Shown: positions 62,709-64,000 of the stretch, piece after piece
Numbering within the stretch: the first letter of the stretch is position 1
Layout: each line of letters begins with the position of its first letter
Assembly (NCBI RefSeq): GCF_007644045.2
Contig: NZ_VMDW02000087.1
Span: forward strand, 62,001-126,000
Origin: Vogesella urethralis
GTDB lineage: Bacteria; Pseudomonadota; Gammaproteobacteria; Burkholderiales; Chromobacteriaceae
Direction: 5' to 3'
Length of the DNA: 64,000 nt
Program-made: the position numbers and the translations under genes
Notes under the pieces: generated by a model
Database searches by the model: none
What the model saw: only the letters and a program-made list of their open reading frames with translations
Told to the model about the DNA's origin: nothing

Positions 62709-64000
62709 GGTTGGGTCTCCATCAGTTTGGGGTCGGGCAGGGTCAGCAACAGGGCCAGGTTGCGGTCCAGCTGCAGCCCGCTGGCCAGCGCGCGCACGCT
62801 GGCCGCGTCCAGCGTGGCGGCCAGGTCGGCGCTACGGCTCAGGTAACGGGTGTCGCCGTCGTGGCGGATGCTCAGTTGCAGGCGGTTGAAGCGGCTGTCG
62901 TCGTCCGCCTGGCGGGCGGCGGCTTGTTGCCGGCCATACTCCAGCGCCGTTTGCAGATTGGCGTCGTCCAGCACCGCTGCCGGCTGCGCCAGGATGGCGC
63001 GTACGCGCAGCAGCAGCTCGTCCAGCCGTGCCGGGTCGGTACTGAACTGCCATTCGCTTTCCAGACGGTCGGTATCGGGGTTGAGCTTCAGGCTGAACTG
63101 CACGCTGTACACGCCGGCCGCTTCTTCGCGCAGCGAACGGCGCATGGCGGCGTGCAGCGCCCGCCCCAGCGTGGCCACCTGCAGCGCACGCTCGCCCTGC
63201 CACGCCATCGGCACGCTGCCGTAGGCCTGCACCCGCGCTACCGGTTCGCGCGCGATGGCGTGCCGGCTTTCAAAAAAGCCCGGCCGCGGCAACAGCGCGC
63301 TGGCGGTGACGGCGTTTGCGCGGCGCGGTATCGGCGCCAGGTAACGGTTGGCCGCGGCCAGCACGTCGGCCTCGCGGGCGTCGCCGCTGAGGTAGTGGGT
63401 AACCGGGCGCGCCACCAGCTGCTGCCACAGCGCCAGCAAGGCAGCCGGGGTCTGGCGGCGCAGCTCGGCCGGGGTCGGTGCCTGGTCGGCGGCGGTCAGC
63501 GGGTAGCGCAGCTTGCCCAGCGCGGCGTAGGCCTGGCTGGCGGCGCTGCTGTCGCGGCCCAGGCTGTTTTGCTGCAGGCGCAGCAGCGCCGGGTCGATGC
63601 CGGCGTGCAACTGGCGCGTCTGGTAGTAGTGCCACAACGTGGCCAGCTTGTCGGCGGGAACGCTGGCGCTTTGCGTCAGGCGCTGGGTGGTTTGCGCTTG
63701 CGACAGCCCCAGGCTCTGGTGTTGCTCCCAGCGGCGCAGCTGGGCGGCTTGCCAGCCGGCCGGGCCGCTGGCGGCGGCCAACTGGGCGGCCAGTTGCCAC
63801 TGCCAGCCAGTCGCGCCCGGCAGCCGGTAGCCGGCGCCCGATTCCGCCACGTAGCGCAGCTTGCCGTCCTGGTTGGCGCGGTACTGCCACACCAGGCGGT
63901 CGCCGTTGGCCAACTGCCACATCGCCACTTGCTGCGCCTCGTCGCGCCACAGCAGCGTGCTGCTGGCGGCCGGCAGCGCCGGCGGCAGTTCGGGCAGCGG
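62705..64000 (-). CDS. M16 family zinc protease (PqqL-like), partial C-terminal part
   Basis: About 430 residues of a larger insulinase-family protease; the N-terminus with the HxxEH site lies beyond the window. The visible part contains an M16 C-terminal domain: PVTHYLSGDAREADVLAAANRYLAPIPR, ALHAAMRRSLREEAAGVYSVQFSLKLNPDTDRLESEWQF and a final EYGRQQAAARQADDDSRF...LLLTLPDPKLMETQP. The end overlaps the YddA-type transporter gene by four bases, so the two are translationally coupled. In E. coli and Pectobacterium such proteases process proteins taken up by a TonB receptor for iron. Confidence 0.85.
   Translation of the reverse strand, partial: PLPELPPALPAASSTLLWRDEAQQVAMWQLANGDRLVWQYRANQDGKLRYVAESGAGYRLPGATGWQWQLAAQLAAASGPAGWQAAQLRRWEQHQSLGLSQAQTTQRLTQSASVPADKLATLWHYYQTRQLHAGIDPALLRLQQNSLGRDSSAASQAYAALGKLRYPLTAADQAPTPAELRRQTPAALLALWQQLVARPVTHYLSGDAREADVLAAANRYLAPIPRRANAVTASALLPRPGFFESRHAIAREPVARVQAYGSVPMAWQGERALQVATLGRALHAAMRRSLREEAAGVYSVQFSLKLNPDTDRLESEWQFSTDPARLDELLLRVRAILAQPAAVLDDANLQTALEYGRQQAAARQADDDSRFNRLQLSIRHDGDTRYLSRSADLAATLDAASVRALASGLQLDRNLALLLTLPDPKLMETQP

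Overview
The window is GC-rich, densely coded bacterial DNA. Protein content and gene order fit a betaproteobacterium, most likely Neisseriales (Chromobacteriaceae-like). This placement is inference: it rests on the yceD-rpmF-plsX-fabHDG-acpP-fabF order, a DUF4936 protein, a kdp operon and several small membrane families common in that group. No phage, insertion sequence, CRISPR array or rRNA was seen.

Layout. (1) 1-5.3 kb: partial tyrA, a DUF4936 protein, a chemoreceptor, then pabB, a GNAT acetyltransferase and pabC on the minus strand (folate branch from chorismate). (2) 5.3-13.3 kb: minus-strand fatty-acid cluster yceD-rpmF-plsX-fabH-fabD-fabG-acpP-fabF, with maf/yceF and a small tetrapyrrole-type methylase divergent from it; rpmF is a 59-residue gene. 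(3) 13.3-19.9 kb: a GGEEF diguanylate cyclase, a DUF2520 protein, lemA with a GIDE/EF-hand partner, an aminotransferase, tRNA-Ser(CGA) with a near-consensus promoter and terminator, slyD and a secreted hydrolase. (4) 19.9-25.3 kb: a TRAP dicarboxylate-type transporter whose binding-protein gene carries a frameshift, a divergent LysR regulator and a PrpF/GalD-like isomerase. A shared operator-like box lies before both the transporter and the isomerase gene. (5) 25.6-34.9 kb: a lipoprotein hydrolase, then an agmatine/putrescine region: LysR regulator, cytoplasmic agmatine deiminase, N-carbamoylputrescine amidase, a PotF-like binding protein and three tandem agmatine-deiminase paralogues with Tat-type or lipoprotein export signals. 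(6) 34.9-45.2 kb: an acyl-CoA synthetase with an internal deletion, an HxlR regulator and a complete kdp operon (33-aa gene-kdpF-A-B-C-D-E) with a KdpE-type operator. (7) 45.3-53.1 kb: two metal or metallophore ABC importers; the second has a Zur-like box in its promoter. (8) 53.3-64 kb: a dCACHE chemoreceptor, a LysR regulator, a split ChrA pair, a periplasmic nuclease, a DUF3429/UbiB-like group, and a YddA-type ABC transporter coupled to an M16 protease.

The most striking window-wide signal is a dispersed 9-mer, GCGGCCAAC (reverse GTTGGCCGC). A hand count finds about 68 copies, against one or two expected from composition. It occurs in both orientations, inside genes (often forcing the TTG leucine codon) and between genes, and twice as a perfect inverted pair. 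This resembles the DNA uptake sequences of Neisseriaceae but has a different core. The second most interesting feature is the group of three exported agmatine-deiminase paralogues.
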